A stretch of DNA of 64,000 bases from Salinilacustrithrix flava. GTDB taxonomy: Bacteria > Actinomycetota > Acidimicrobiia > Acidimicrobiales > Salinilacustritrichaceae. The stretch lies in the NCBI RefSeq assembly GCF_041228405.1, contig NZ_CP133888.1, positions 806,001 to 870,000 of the forward strand, in the 5' to 3' direction. Shown here piece by piece: positions 8,543-16,079 of the stretch. A model generated the notes under the pieces. That model was given only the letters and a program-made list of their open reading frames with translations. It searched no databases and was not told the origin of the DNA. Both the position numbers and the translations under genes were made by a program. The first letter of the stretch is position 1. Every line of letters begins with the position of its first letter.

Positions 8543-9477
8543 GTCAGCGCCCTCGTGAGGGCTGCGGCGGCGTCGTCGAGGGCGTCGTTCGCCCGGTCGA
8601 TGGCGCCGTTCAGCTGGAAGAAGGCGTGGATCATGCCGTCGTAGCGGCGGGTCGTGACCTCGACGCCGGCATCGGCCATCCGGGCTGCGTACGCCTCGCC
8701 CTCGTCGCGGAGGGGATCGAACTCGGCGGTGAGCACGAAGGCCGGGGCCAGCCCGGACAGGTCGTCGGCGTGCAGCGGCGACACCCGCGGGTCGGTCCGG
8801 TCGTGGTCGCCGAGGTAGTGCTGGGCGAACCAGATCATGTGGTCCCGCGTCAGCAGGTAGCCCTCGGCGTTCTCCTCGTGCGACGGGTGCGAGTTGGTGA
8901 GGTCGGTGGCCGGGTACACCAGCAGCTGGAACGCGACCTGGCCCCGTCGGGACTGGGCGACGAGCGCGGCGAGGTTGCCGCCCGCCGAGTCGCCACCGAC
9001 CGCGATGCGGTCCGGCGCGAGGTAGAGGTCGTCGGCGTGGTCGCGCACCCAGTCGAAGGCGGCTTCGGCGTCGTCCAGCGCCGCGGGGTACGGGTGCTCC
9101 GGGGCGAGCCGGTAGTCCACGGAGATGACCGTGGCGGCGGAGCGTCCGCACAGCGCCCGGCACACCCCGTCGGTGGTGTCGAGGTCGCCGATGACCCAGC
9201 CGCCGCCGTGGTACCAGACGAGGCACGCCTGCGGGGCGCCCTCGGTCGCCAGCACCGGCGTGTAGATCCGCACCCGCAGGTCGCCGCCCGGGCCGGGGAT
9301 CGTCTGCTCGACGACCTCGCGCACCTCCTCGCCGGCCGCATCGGACATGGACCCGAGGGCCGCCATCGCCTCCCGCACCTCCGCCGGTTCCGACTCGAGG
9401 ATGGGCGGCGCCTCCATCTGCGCCAGTGCGTCGAGGAGTGCCTTCGCCTGCGGGTCCAGAGCCATGGGCGGCATCAT
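8539..9477 (-). CDS. alpha/beta hydrolase, hormone-sensitive lipase (family IV) esterase
   Basis: The 312-residue protein has the family IV oxyanion motif HGGGW (residues 90-94), VDYRLAPEHPYPAA, and the nucleophile elbow GGDSAGGN (Ser164). FVLTAEFDPLRDEGE (acid) and YDGMIHAFF (His) follow, so the catalytic triad is complete. Such enzymes hydrolyse short acyl esters. ATG 9477 overlaps the MFS stop as ATGA, which favours it over the internal ATG 9465 (MALDPQ). The gene is followed with overlap by the small lipoprotein, so MFS-esterase-lipoprotein form one operon. Confidence 0.88.
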   Translation of the reverse strand: MMPPMALDPQAKALLDALAQMEAPPILESEPAEVREAMAALGSMSDAAGEEVREVVEQTIPGPGGDLRVRIYTPVLATEGAPQACLVWYHGGGWVIGDLDTTDGVCRALCGRSAATVISVDYRLAPEHPYPAALDDAEAAFDWVRDHADDLYLAPDRIAVGGDSAGGNLAALVAQSRRGQVAFQLLVYPATDLTNSHPSHEENAEGYLLTRDHMIWFAQHYLGDHDRTDPRVSPLHADDLSGLAPAFVLTAEFDPLRDEGEAYAARMADAGVEVTTRRYDGMIHAFFQLNGAIDRANDALDDAAAALTRALT

Positions 9478-10628
9478 CGCGCGCCGGTCGGCTGCCCCCG
9501 CGCGCTCCCGGACTCGAGCCAGTGCTTCGACGCGAGGATGGCGGCCGCACCGCCGAGCAGCGCCGCAGCCGCGGCGGCCCACGCCGCCGAGTACGAGAGC
9601 GCAGATGCGATGGCACCGAACGCCGCCGGTCCGACCGCGCCCCCGACCGACAGACCTGTGAGCACGAGGCCCGCCGCGGCCGCGGGCCGGTCGCGTCCGA
9701 CGCGGACGGCCGTCTGGAACGCCAGGCCGGTCCACCCCCAGCCACCGCCGATGACGGCGATTGCGCCCAGCACACCTGCCGGACCGGCCGACGTCGTGGC
9801 GAGCAGCACCGCACCGCCCGCCCCGACCGTGAGCAACGTGGCCACCATCGCCCAGGTGCTGAGCGGCCGACGGTCGCCACGGCTGCCGGCGGCGAGGCGC
9901 ACCGCGATGCTCGCGCTGCTGGCGACCGCGAGCAGGAGCCCGGCGTCCGCCTCGTCCCAGCCGCGGTCCTCGATGGCCGGCACGAGGAGGGTCGACGCCG
10001 CCGTGGCGGCACCGACCCCGAGGGCGACGCCACCGGCGAAGAGCACGAGGGGACCTCGTCGGCTGTCGCCGCCGCGGCCATCGCGCGATGGGGGCCGGTC
10101 GGCGGCCAGGCGCGGCACGAGCACCCACACGAGCGGCGCCAGCAGCGCGCCTGCGACGAAGGCCGATCGCCACCCGAGCTGCTCGGCCAGGATCGGGATC
10201 GAGAGCCCGGCGGCGAGGGACGCGGCCGGCACGCTCGCCTCCTTGGCGCCGAACGCGATGCCGTGCCGGGTCGAGGGGACCGAGTCGCCGAAGGCGCGAG
10301 CCGCCCCCGTGTCCACCAGACCGACGGCGGATCCGGCCACGATCAGCAGCACGACGAGCTGCCAGAGGCTCGACGCGAACGCGGCGATGCCGAGGGCCGC
10401 GGCCGCACTGACCAGCGCGCCTGCGCGCAGGGCCCGGGTCGGGCCGATGCGCTCGGTCACCCGTCCCATCGGGACCGCGAAGATCCCGGCCCCCACGAAG
10501 AACGCAGCCACGGCCGCGCCGGCCCCACCGCCGCCGAAGCCCAGGTCGTCGCCGATCCGTCCCGAGAGCGCGCCGGTCAGGAAGGCGGGCACGACCGTGG
10601 TGGTCAGGGCGACGCTGCCGGCCACCAC
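9474..10628 (-). CDS. MFS transporter, about 12 membrane segments
   Basis: The 384-residue product is very hydrophobic. The MFS signature loop between TM2 and TM3 appears as GRVTERIGPTRALRAGAL, and a basic central loop (RLAADRPPSRDGRGGDSRR) separates the two halves. The first visible segment begins immediately (GTG GTG GCC), with no charged N-terminal tail, so the true start may lie slightly upstream, although no better start codon is seen in frame. It probably exports or imports a small molecule related to the downstream esterase; that is inference from co-location. Confidence 0.78.
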   Translation of the reverse strand: MVAGSVALTTTVVPAFLTGALSGRIGDDLGFGGGGAGAAVAAFFVGAGIFAVPMGRVTERIGPTRALRAGALVSAAAALGIAAFASSLWQLVVLLIVAGSAVGLVDTGAARAFGDSVPSTRHGIAFGAKEASVPAASLAAGLSIPILAEQLGWRSAFVAGALLAPLVWVLVPRLAADRPPSRDGRGGDSRRGPLVLFAGGVALGVGAATAASTLLVPAIEDRGWDEADAGLLLAVASSASIAVRLAAGSRGDRRPLSTWAMVATLLTVGAGGAVLLATTSAGPAGVLGAIAVIGGGWGWTGLAFQTAVRVGRDRPAAAAGLVLTGLSVGGAVGPAAFGAIASALSYSAAWAAAAAALLGGAAAILASKHWLESGSARGQPTGAR

Positions 10629-10675
10629 GATGCGGACGGGGCTGGGACTGGTGGTGACGATCCCGTGAGGCTAAG

Positions 10676-10761
10676 GAGCCGAGCCGACAGGCGAGGCGAC
10701 CCATGGGCACGGTGCCCTACGGCGGCGAAGCCGCCAAGCTGAGTTGCGTGACGACGTGACC
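10676..10761. repeat. dispersed intergenic repeat, copy A
   Basis: This roughly 85-bp stretch, in the divergent gap between the MFS and HAD genes, matches 14643-14726. Shared blocks include GGCGAGGCGACCCATG, GCACGGTGCCCT (GCACAGTGCCCT in the other copy), GGCGGCGAAGCCGCC and GACGTGACC. It contains the inverted element GGCGGC-GAA-GCCGCC. It is not coding. Confidence 0.7.
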
Positions 10762-10803
10762 TGTCCCCGCAGGTGCTACGAGCGGCCAGCGCCGACGTCG
10801 CCC

Positions 10804-10809
10804 TAACCT
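10804..10809 (+). promoter_or_regulatory. -10 hexamer TAACCT for a leaderless mRNA
   Basis: TAACCT ends 6 nt before the GTG start at 10816, the spacing expected if transcription begins at or within a base or two of the start codon. The same arrangement recurs at several genes in the window. No ribosome binding site precedes the GTG. Confidence 0.5.
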
Positions 10810-10815
10810 CCGGCC

Positions 10816-11460
10816 GTGCCCTCCTCGACGGACCGCCGCTTCGACGCCGTCGTCTTCGACTTCTCCGGGGTGATGGTGAGCTCGGCCTTCGATGCCATCG
10901 CCCGCCACGCCGACGGGCACGGGATGACCGAGGACGAGTTCCTCGAGTTCCTCCTCGGGCCCTACGCCGAGGACAGCGACCACGCCTGGCACCGGGCCGA
11001 GCGGGGCGAGATCGGCATCCTGGACTGGGCCACCGACACGATGGCCCGGGCCGAGGAGGCCGGGATGGGCCTGGACCTGTCGTTCATGGCCGGGATGCTC
11101 GGCGACCTGGAGGTGTACGACGTCATGGTCGACGCGGCCCGGACGCTGCGCGCCGACGGCTACCGCACCTCCCTGCTCACCAACAACATCGCCGAGGGCC
11201 GGGACTCGTGGCGCCCGCTGCTGCCCCTGGACGACCTGTTCGACGACGTCCTCGACTCCTCCGAGGTCGGCCTGCGCAAGCCCAACCCGGAGATCTACCT
11301 GCTCGCGCTGGCGCGCCTCGGTGGCATCGAGCCCTCCCGCGCCGTGATGCTCGACGACCACCCGGGGAACTGCGCGGGCGCGCTCGCAGCCGGGATGCAG
11401 GCGATCCAGGTGCGCGACCCGGCCGAGGCCGTCGACGAGCTGCGCGCCCTGCTCAGCTGA
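10816..11460 (+). CDS. HAD-superfamily hydrolase (subfamily IA) lacking the second motif-I Asp
   Basis: The 214-residue protein has the HAD fold landmarks: motif I VVFDFSGVMVSS, motif II LLTNN, motif III Lys in VGLRKPNPEIY and motif IV MLDDHPGNCAGALAAGM. In motif I the residue two after the nucleophilic Asp is Ser rather than Asp. This resembles the epoxide-hydrolase-N-terminal/dehalogenase-like subgroup (usually DFGGV), so classic phosphatase activity is uncertain. Length is normal for subfamily IA. It has a leaderless-type promoter and no close co-directional neighbour. Confidence 0.85.
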   Translation: MPSSTDRRFDAVVFDFSGVMVSSAFDAIARHADGHGMTEDEFLEFLLGPYAEDSDHAWHRAERGEIGILDWATDTMARAEEAGMGLDLSFMAGMLGDLEVYDVMVDAARTLRADGYRTSLLTNNIAEGRDSWRPLLPLDDLFDDVLDSSEVGLRKPNPEIYLLALARLGGIEPSRAVMLDDHPGNCAGALAAGMQAIQVRDPAEAVDELRALLS

Positions 11461-11510
11461 GGAGGTTCTGGCTGCGACCACGGAACACGTTCCGCAGCCG
11501 CTGCCAGAAG

Positions 11511-11903
11511 CTAGGGGCGGGGACGGGACGAGTGGGTCTCGGTGACGATCCCGCCGCGCACGTGCTGGGTCACCACCACGTCGACCGACTTCGGCTGCAC
11601 GGTGTGCCACACCTCGTCCGCGATCTCCACGGCGAGGGCCTCGGCGAACACGTGGCGGTCCCGGAAGCCCCACAGGAACAGCTTCAGCGACTTGGACTCG
11701 ATGCAGCGCTGGTCGGGCACGTAGTCGATCCGCACCGAAGAGATGTCGGGTTGGCGGGTGACCGGGCACAGCGACGCCACCTCGTCGGTGGAGAACACGA
11801 CCCGGGTGCAGCCCTCGGGCGCGGGGAAGGTCTCGACGTGCTCCACCGGGCCGCGGGTCGGCTGGCCGAGGAGGGTGAGGTCGTCGTCGGGGGCGTCGCT
11901 CAT
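11511..11903 (-). CDS. queF: NADPH-dependent 7-cyano-7-deazaguanine reductase QueF
   Basis: QueF reduces the nitrile preQ0 to preQ1 in the queuosine pathway. The 130-residue protein is the short, unimodular type. ASLCPVTRQPD carries the nucleophilic Cys46 and Asp53, and CIESKSLKLFLWGFR is the QueF signature with the Glu that anchors substrate. It begins 10 bp after the queD stop on the same strand, so queD-queF is an operon. The RNA-modifying transglycosylase Tgt is not in the window. Confidence 0.95.
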   Translation of the reverse strand: MSDAPDDDLTLLGQPTRGPVEHVETFPAPEGCTRVVFSTDEVASLCPVTRQPDISSVRIDYVPDQRCIESKSLKLFLWGFRDRHVFAEALAVEIADEVWHTVQPKSVDVVVTQHVRGGIVTETHSSRPRP

Positions 11904-11913
11904 CGGCGCCAGG

Positions 11914-12273
11914 TTACGGAAGACCCCGGTACGTGCAGCCGCTGGTGCAGGTCTCGCGGACCTCGACGGCGGCGAGGCCCGGGAGACCGGGCCCGATCCG
12001 ATCCCAGATCCACCTCGCCAGCACCTCGCTCGTGGGGTTCTCCAACCCCTCGATGTCGTTGAGGAGGCGGTGGTCGAGCGCGTCGATGGTGGGCTGCACC
12101 GCCGCCTTCAGGTCGGCGAAGTCCATGACCCAACCGGTGTCGTCGCCCACCCGGCCCTCGACCGTGACCCGCACGCGGAAGCTGTGGCCGTGCAGGCGGG
12201 CGCACTTGTGGCCCTCGGGCACGTTCGGCAGCGAGTGCGCCGACTCGAACCCGAACTCCTTGAACAGCTCCAT
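11914..12273 (-). CDS. queD: 6-carboxy-5,6,7,8-tetrahydropterin synthase QueD
   Basis: QueD converts dihydroneopterin triphosphate to 6-carboxytetrahydropterin, the substrate of QueE. The 119-residue protein shows the zinc ligands His13, His28 and His30 (FESAHSLPNV, CARLHGHSF), the catalytic Cys24 and the LDHRLLND motif. The C-terminal VRETCTSGCTYRG contains the pterin-binding Glu. ATG 12273 has GAGG about 8 nt upstream. Its upstream region holds the 96-bp tandem repeats, which separate it from the phosphatase gene. Confidence 0.94.
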   Translation of the reverse strand: MELFKEFGFESAHSLPNVPEGHKCARLHGHSFRVRVTVEGRVGDDTGWVMDFADLKAAVQPTIDALDHRLLNDIEGLENPTSEVLARWIWDRIGPGLPGLAAVEVRETCTSGCTYRGLP

Positions 12274-12288
12274 GGGGACGACCTCGGG

Positions 12289-12567
12289 GTAGCGGAGCGC
12301 CAGCGGAGCGACTGTGCCCGCGCTCCCCTGCTCCGTGCAACGTGGGGGCTCCCCGCAGCGGAGCGAGGGCGGTCGGGACCGCAGGTAGCGCAGCGCCAGC
12401 GGAGCGACCGGAAGGACGCTCCCCTGCTCCGTGCAACGTGGGGGCTCCCCGCAGCGGAGCGAGGGCGGTCGGGACCGCAGGTAGCGCAGCGCCAGCGGAG
12501 CGACCGGAAGGACGCTCCCCTGCTCCGTGCAACGTGGGGGCTCCCCGCAGCGAAGCGAGGAAGCCCC
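12289..12567. repeat. 96-bp tandem repeat, three copies (last incomplete)
   Basis: Copies start at 12289, 12385 and 12481. Each opens GTAGCGCAGCGCCAGCGGAG (GTAGCGGAG in copy 1), continues to CTGCTCCGTGCAACGTGGGG and ends near GGTCGGGACCGCAG. Copy 3 diverges after CTCCCCGCAGCG. Each unit contains the inverted element GCTCC-n7-GGAGC. The period is a multiple of three, so long reading frames run through it on both strands, but nothing suggests it is translated. It fills the gap between queD and the phosphatase gene. Confidence 0.92.
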
Positions 12568-12574
12568 GATGGAC

Positions 12575-13291
12575 TCAGATGAGCGGCTCGGGGTCGTGGG
12601 TGAAGCGCGGGGTGAGGTGGCTGGTGTCGTTCCAGGTCCGGATGATCCAGCGGTCGTTGGCGATCACGACGTGGGTGATCCCACAGTTGTCCGACCCGGT
12701 GAAGGCGAAGCCCCGGGCGCCGGTGGCCTCGGCGACGACCTGACCGATGACCCCGCCGTGGGTGAACACGGCCACGGTCTGGTCCGGGTGGGTCCGGGCG
12801 ATGCCGTCGAGGGCCCGGCGGATGCGGCCGCCGAACTCCTCGATGGACTCCGCACCTGGGATCACATCCCAGCGCTGCTCCACGTACATCTGCTCGGCGA
12901 TCGGGTCGCCCTCGGCCACCTTCTTGCGGAACAGGCCGCCCTCCCACTCGCCGAGGTGCACCTCCCGCAGGTCGGGTTCGACCACGGGCTCCACGCCGAG
13001 GCGGTCGACCAGCACCTGGGCGGTCTGGCGGGTCCGCTGCAGCGTGGTCACGTAGACGGCGGCGAACTCCTCACCGGAGGCCAGCAGGCGCTCGCACGCC
13101 AACCGGGCCTGCTCGACCCCGTCGGGCTCGTGGAGCGGCGGGTCGCCCTGGCCGTCGACCAGCGGGAACGGGGCATCGGGGTCGGCAGGCTGGGACTCAC
13201 CGTGGCGCACGAGGATGACCTCGCACGCGCCCGGGGGACGCACGAAGCGGCTCTGTCGGTACTGGCGGGGGCGATCGGGCACGGCGGCCAC
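12575..13291 (-). CDS. histidine phosphatase family protein
   Basis: The 238-residue protein carries the branch-1 histidine phosphatase motif ILVRHGES (RHG), then LQRTRQTAQ, REVHLGEWEGG and FTHGGVIGQV, giving the two catalytic His and the Arg residues. The GESIEEF-like region (GAESIEEFGGRIRRAL) is typical of phosphoglycerate-mutase-like phosphatases. GTG 13291 has GAGGG about 10 nt upstream; an upstream GTG at 13357 would overlap the previous gene. Substrates in this family range from phosphosugars to nucleotides. It lies downstream of the DUF5995-like gene on the same strand. Confidence 0.85.
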   Translation of the reverse strand: MAAVPDRPRQYRQSRFVRPPGACEVILVRHGESQPADPDAPFPLVDGQGDPPLHEPDGVEQARLACERLLASGEEFAAVYVTTLQRTRQTAQVLVDRLGVEPVVEPDLREVHLGEWEGGLFRKKVAEGDPIAEQMYVEQRWDVIPGAESIEEFGGRIRRALDGIARTHPDQTVAVFTHGGVIGQVVAEATGARGFAFTGSDNCGITHVVIANDRWIIRTWNDTSHLTPRFTHDPEPLI

Positions 13292-13337
13292 GGTAGAGAG
13301 GCCCTCGGGACCTCGGCGACTCCGATCCCGGCGTTGG

Positions 13338-14117
13338 TCAGAGGGCGACGTCGGCACCTCGGGCCCGGAGCAGGCCGGCCACCCGGGCGAGGTCGGGCTC
13401 CTCCCGCCACCGGGCGATCGGCAGGACGCAGCGCATGGCCCAGCCGGGGCGGGCCAGCCGGGCGCCGTATCCCGCCACCGCGAGGTCGCGCTCGCCCACC
13501 AGCGTGGGAGCCAGGTCGGCGCAGGCGAGCTCCTCGGCGAAGCGCCACGACCGCGCCCGGGCCTGGCCGAGCGAGAAGCTCACGATGGCCTCGTCCAACC
13601 GGAGCCCGACGAGGTCGAGCACGCGCGCCATCGGCGAGACCTCGCCGATGGCGTCCTGCATCGCATCCACCAGCTCGGCCAGGACGTCGTTGATCCGCTC
13701 GAAGTCGTCCCGCAGCTCGACGACCCCGGGGCCGGGGCACGTCTGCGCCGCCGCCAGCCCGAGATCGAGGTTGATGTGGGCGTTCATGCCGAGCAGCAGG
13801 TGCTGCAGGATCAGGCCGGGTCGCTCGGCTGCCGCGAAGGAGCACGCCCACGACTGCGAGACCGGGGCGGCGCGGTCCCACGCGTCGAAGGCGTCGAGCC
13901 AGAGCCCGGCGAAGCGGACGTCGAAGGCCTCCATGCGCTCGCCGTCGTCGAAGGCACCCTCAGCGATCCCGTCGCGCACCCGCGCCGTGACCGCTCGGTA
14001 CACGACGGCGAACCACCCACGCGCGTCGCCGGTCTCCGCGCACCGGGCGATGATCCGGTCCATGCGCGCGATGGCGTCGTCGATGCTCGCCGCGGGGAGC
14101 CCGCCCGGGTGCTGCAC
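13338..14117 (-). CDS. DUF5995-like helical protein, 259 aa
   Basis: The protein is all-helical, with ARMDRIIARCAETGDARGWF, a central WLDAFDAW segment and the striking LLLGMNAHINLDLGLA block. QHLLLGMNAHINLDL is the core of the DUF5995 family, which has no assigned function; the buried His and Asn suggest a metal or active site. The start is uncertain: GTG 14117 (MQHPGGLPAA) is chosen, while GTG 14144 adds nine residues. It is probably co-transcribed with the histidine phosphatase, whose start is 46 bp further on. Confidence 0.65.
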   Translation of the reverse strand: MQHPGGLPAASIDDAIARMDRIIARCAETGDARGWFAVVYRAVTARVRDGIAEGAFDDGERMEAFDVRFAGLWLDAFDAWDRAAPVSQSWACSFAAAERPGLILQHLLLGMNAHINLDLGLAAAQTCPGPGVVELRDDFERINDVLAELVDAMQDAIGEVSPMARVLDLVGLRLDEAIVSFSLGQARARSWRFAEELACADLAPTLVGERDLAVAGYGARLARPGWAMRCVLPIARWREEPDLARVAGLLRARGADVAL

Positions 14118-14249
14118 GACCCGAGTCTGGCATCGCCCGCACACGACGACGACCCGGCGCCAGGCACCGGGTCGTCACCGTCTCTGTTGATGAAGAGCAC
14201 CCCGGTGCCCCCCGACCAGCGCGATCGGGGGCACCGGGTCCCTACGGGG

Positions 14250-14552
14250 TCACAGGCCAGCCAACCGGACGCCGTAGTGGGACAGGAGCGCCTCGCGGTC
14301 GTCGCCGGCCGGCTCGAAGTGCGGCGGGACCTTCGGGGCGCTGGTGATCTGTTCCTTCGTGAACGGCGTGGTGAAGCCGTCCTCGCCGGGCTCGACACCG
14401 GTGTTGGGCACCAGCTTGGTGCCACGGAGGCCGACCTTGACGGCCAGCCAGCCGATGTCGTCGGCGCCCCCGTAGAGGCCGAGCACGTCGACGATCTTGC
14501 CCAGCTTGTTCCCGGCTGCGTCGTACAGCGGATGTCCGGTGACCGTGTCCAT
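14250..14552 (-). CDS. PRC-barrel domain protein, 100 aa
   Basis: The N-terminal 70 residues form a PRC-barrel-like beta structure (GHPLYDAAGNKLGKIVDVLG, GWLAVKVGLRGTKLVP). A short C-terminal helix region SAPKVPPHFEPAGDDREALLSHYG follows. It is a clear paralogue of the protein at 48383-48703, sharing SAPKVP.H.EP.G.D...L..HYG. Such proteins are often stress-induced; function is not established. The ATG is preceded by GAGG-type sequence (tcagatgaggagctgac on the coding strand). Confidence 0.8.
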   Translation of the reverse strand: MDTVTGHPLYDAAGNKLGKIVDVLGLYGGADDIGWLAVKVGLRGTKLVPNTGVEPGEDGFTTPFTKEQITSAPKVPPHFEPAGDDREALLSHYGVRLAGL

Positions 14553-14642
14553 GTCAGCTCCTCATCTGAAGGTGCCGCCCAGGAACCAACATAACAGCAA
14601 CATGACCGTTTGTCACGCGTTCGCAATGTTTTTCTTCCGCCG

Positions 14643-14726
14643 GAGCGGAGCCGAAGGCGAGGCGACCCATGAGCACAGTGCCCTCCGGCGGCGAAGCCGC
14701 CCACCGGGTCACGAGAGGACGTGACC
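14643..14726. repeat. dispersed intergenic repeat, copy B
   Basis: This stretch matches 10676-10761 over most of its length (GGCGAGGCGACCCATG, GCACAGTGCCCT, GGCGGCGAAGCCGCC, GACGTGACC). It lies between the queE stop and the start of the PRC-barrel gene. The best-conserved core includes a GGCGGC-GAA-GCCGCC hairpin. Confidence 0.7.
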
Positions 14727-14741
14727 CATCCGCTCAGGGCC

Positions 14742-15377
14742 TCACGGGATGCCGAGGACCTTGTGGGTCTGCAGGCTGAGGCGCCACCGGGGCCGCTCGA
14801 GGCAGAGTGCGACGGCCGCCGCCGTGGCCGCCGCCCGGTCCGGGCCGTCCATGGGCGAGACCAGGAGGTGCTCGAAGTCGAGCGCCTCGAGGGCGTCGAG
14901 GTCGGTGCCGTCCTGGGGCCACACGACCTTGAGCTCGTCGCCCGCCGTCACAACGAGCTCGGTGCCGGCCTTCGGGCTCACGCAGACCCAGTCGATGCCC
15001 GGGGCCAGCGGGAGCGTCCCGTTGGTCTCCACCGCGACCTCGAAGCCCTCCGCGTGCAGGGCCTCGACCAGCTCCTCGTCGAGCTGGAGCGCCGGCTCGC
15101 CGCCGGTGCACACGACGAAGCGGTGGTCGCGCCCCTCCCCCCACGTCGCGGCGACGTGGGCGGCCAGCGCCCCTGCGCCGCGGAACACCCCGCCCCCGGG
15201 CCCGTCGGTGCCGACGAAGTCGGTGTCGCAGAACCGGCACACGGCCGTGGCGCGGTCGCGCTCGTGCCCCGACCACAGGTTGCAGCGGGAGAACCTCAGG
15301 AACACCGCGGCGCGCCCGGCCTGGCGCCCCTCCCCCTGCAGGGTGCGGAACACCTCCTTGACGGCGTAGGTGCTCAT
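14742..15377 (-). CDS. queE: 7-carboxy-7-deazaguanine synthase QueE (radical SAM)
   Basis: QueE rearranges 6-carboxytetrahydropterin to 7-carboxy-7-deazaguanine. The 211-residue protein begins with VKEVFRTLQGEGRQAGR, typical of QueE. Its iron-sulfur Cys residues are Cys32, Cys47 and Cys50, a Cx14Cx2C pattern instead of the usual Cx3Cx2C; this insertion is known in a subset of QueE enzymes. FVVCTGGEPALQ is the SAM-binding GGE motif and SPKAGTEL the substrate region. ATG 15377 overlaps the queC stop as ATGA, so the two are coupled. Confidence 0.93.
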   Translation of the reverse strand: MSTYAVKEVFRTLQGEGRQAGRAAVFLRFSRCNLWSGHERDRATAVCRFCDTDFVGTDGPGGGVFRGAGALAAHVAATWGEGRDHRFVVCTGGEPALQLDEELVEALHAEGFEVAVETNGTLPLAPGIDWVCVSPKAGTELVVTAGDELKVVWPQDGTDLDALEALDFEHLLVSPMDGPDRAAATAAAVALCLERPRWRLSLQTHKVLGIP

Positions 15378-16051
15378 GGCCGGTACGACGTGGGGTCGGG
15401 TACGCCGGCCTCCTCGAAGCCGCGCCGGCGGAGCATGCACGCGTCGCACTCGCCGCACGCCCCCTCCGGCGTGGCGTCGTAGCAGGTGACGGTCATGGCG
15501 TAGTCCACGCCGAGCCCGGTGCCGAGGCGGATGATCTCGGCCTTGGTCAGGTCGATCAGCGGTGCCCGGATCCGGTAGCCGTCCCCCTCGGTGCCCGTGC
15601 GGGTGCCGGCGTTGGCGGCCGCCTCGAACGCCGCGATGAACTCGGGCCGGCAGTCCGGGTAGCCCGAGTAGTCGAGGGCGTTGACCCCGATGAAGATGTC
15701 GTTGGCCCCGAGCACCTCGGCCCACGCGAGCGCGTAGGCGAGGAAGACGGTGTTGCGCGCCGGCACGTAGGTGGACGGGATGCCCTCGCCGATCTCCTCG
15801 CGCCCCTTCGGGATCTCGCCGTCGCCGAGCAGCGACGATCCGCCGAAGGCCGCGAGGTCGATGTCCACGACGCGGTGCTCGACCGCTCCGAGGGCGGAGG
15901 CCACCCGACGGGCGGCGTCGAGCTCGGCGGTGTGGGCCTGGCCGTAGCGGAAGCTCATCGCGTGGGGCGCCAAGCCCTCGTCGGCGGCGATCGCCAGGCA
16001 GGTGGCCGAGTCGAGGCCACCGGAGAGCAGGACGACGGCAGGTCGGGTCAC
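15374..16051 (-). CDS. queC: 7-cyano-7-deazaguanine synthase QueC
   Basis: QueC uses ATP and ammonia to turn 7-carboxy-7-deazaguanine into preQ0. The 225-residue protein has the N-type ATP pyrophosphatase P-loop LLSGGLDSATCLAI, FRYGQAHTAEL, STYVPARNTVFLAYAL and GVNALDYSGYPDCRP. The C-terminal zinc Cys set reads GACGECDACMLRRRGF. GTG 16051 begins MTRPAVV. With queE, queD and queF in this 5-kb stretch, only GTP cyclohydrolase I is missing from the preQ1 route. Confidence 0.95.
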   Translation of the reverse strand: MTRPAVVLLSGGLDSATCLAIAADEGLAPHAMSFRYGQAHTAELDAARRVASALGAVEHRVVDIDLAAFGGSSLLGDGEIPKGREEIGEGIPSTYVPARNTVFLAYALAWAEVLGANDIFIGVNALDYSGYPDCRPEFIAAFEAAANAGTRTGTEGDGYRIRAPLIDLTKAEIIRLGTGLGVDYAMTVTCYDATPEGACGECDACMLRRRGFEEAGVPDPTSYRP

Positions 16052-16079
16052 CCCTCCAACCTACGGGCGCCGCCGGCGC

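Noticed and set aside
12289..12567. CRISPR array
   Set aside because: The units are contiguous tandem copies without variable spacers, and no cas gene is present.
11743..12582. Long frames through the 96-bp repeats giving 32-residue repeat proteins
   Set aside because: The repeats are intergenic, have no start with ribosome binding site, and open frames on both strands follow from the 96-bp period and GC content.
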